From NCBI GenBank assembly GCA_050115015.1, contig JASFRI010000272.1, forward strand, positions 1-6,022: a stretch of 6,022 nt of DNA, in the 5' to 3' direction. Below the pieces are notes generated by a model. The model saw only the letters and a list, made by a program, of their open reading frames with translations, searched no databases and had not been told where the DNA came from. How positions within the stretch are numbered: the stretch's first letter is position 1; the number at the start of each line of letters is the position of its first letter. A program made the position numbers and the translations under genes. Shown here one piece after another: positions 5,944 through 6,022 of this stretch. The DNA comes from JASFRI01 sp050115015 (GTDB lineage Bacteria; Acidobacteriota; Polarisedimenticolia; CBDVAL01).

Positions 5944-6022
5944 GCCCGCGGCCGTCCGTCGTACCGGTCGGCGGCCCGGCGCGCGGAGTCCAGTCGCCCG
6001 GGCGGCGACCAGGCACGCGGAG
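5940..6022 (-). CDS. Possible C-terminus of a convergent minus-strand gene (26 residues visible)
   Basis: On the minus strand one frame is open from the window edge to a TAG at 5942-5940. It ends in GRLDSARRAADRYDGRPRA and uses mostly G/C-ending codons. The CTAG at 5940-5943 would then serve as overlapping stop codons for this gene and rdgB. The mix of Asp, Arg, Ala and Tyr looks like a natural protein tail, but 26 residues are too few to name it. The other two minus-strand frames are also open here, so the call is tentative. If it is wrong, 5944-6022 is a non-coding end piece with no clear terminator; only an imperfect GCCGTCC/GGTCGGC repeat is seen. Confidence 0.3.
   Translation of the reverse strand, partial: PRAWSPPGRLDSARRAADRYDGRPRA

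Noticed and set aside
5944..6022. A possible tRNA or intrinsic terminator after rdgB
   Set aside because: No cloverleaf arms or TTC-type loop can be built, and the only inverted repeat has a mismatch and no T-run.
1..6022. A mobile element, CRISPR array or defence system
   Set aside because: There are no spaced direct repeats, terminal inverted repeats or transposase or nuclease motifs. All complete genes but one are recognised housekeeping or envelope genes with uniform base composition.

Overview
This is a very GC-rich bacterial window (roughly 70% G+C by eye, with most codons ending in G or C). Four of the six genes whose start can be seen or inferred begin with GTG or overlap their neighbour, as is common in compact high-GC genomes. 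I see no rRNA, tRNA, insertion sequence, CRISPR array or prophage gene. The phylum cannot be fixed by eye. An order of cell-wall amidase, GerMN lipoprotein, glutamate racemase, RNase PH and RdgB occurs in variant forms in several lineages. Actinobacteriota, Acidobacteriota, Methylomirabilota (Rokubacteria-like) and high-GC Bacillota relatives are all possible. The gerM-rph-rdgB order with a racemase nearby recalls Bacillus (racE, gerM, rph, ysnA).

Layout. At the left edge, on the minus strand, lies the receiver domain of a NarL/FixJ-type response regulator, cut by the window end before its DNA-binding domain. A 245-bp divergent intergenic region follows, with one conspicuous AT-rich, nearly palindromic patch and two small GC hairpins. 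The rest of the confidently called genes read rightward. First comes an unrecognised 199-residue protein with a four-cysteine, probable zinc-binding motif. A 115-bp gap follows with GC hairpins and a good extended -10 element. Then comes an exported N-acetylmuramoyl-L-alanine amidase, translationally overlapping a GerMN-domain lipoprotein, which in turn overlaps murI. A 93-bp gap with a candidate -10 box precedes rph, followed 16 bp later by rdgB. At the right edge, a short minus-strand reading frame ends in a CTAG that shares bases with the rdgB stop; it may be the tail of a convergent gene.

How the genes fit together. The amidase (peptidoglycan cleavage), the GerMN lipoprotein (envelope-anchored, role unknown outside spore formers) and MurI (D-glutamate for peptidoglycan precursors) form a tightly overlapping envelope group. 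Rph (tRNA 3'-end trimming) and RdgB (removal of non-canonical purine nucleotides) form a housekeeping RNA/nucleotide group behind their own likely promoter. The window is mainly conserved housekeeping DNA. The least explained parts are the four-cysteine protein, the altered acidic pocket of the response regulator and the divergent AT-rich island.
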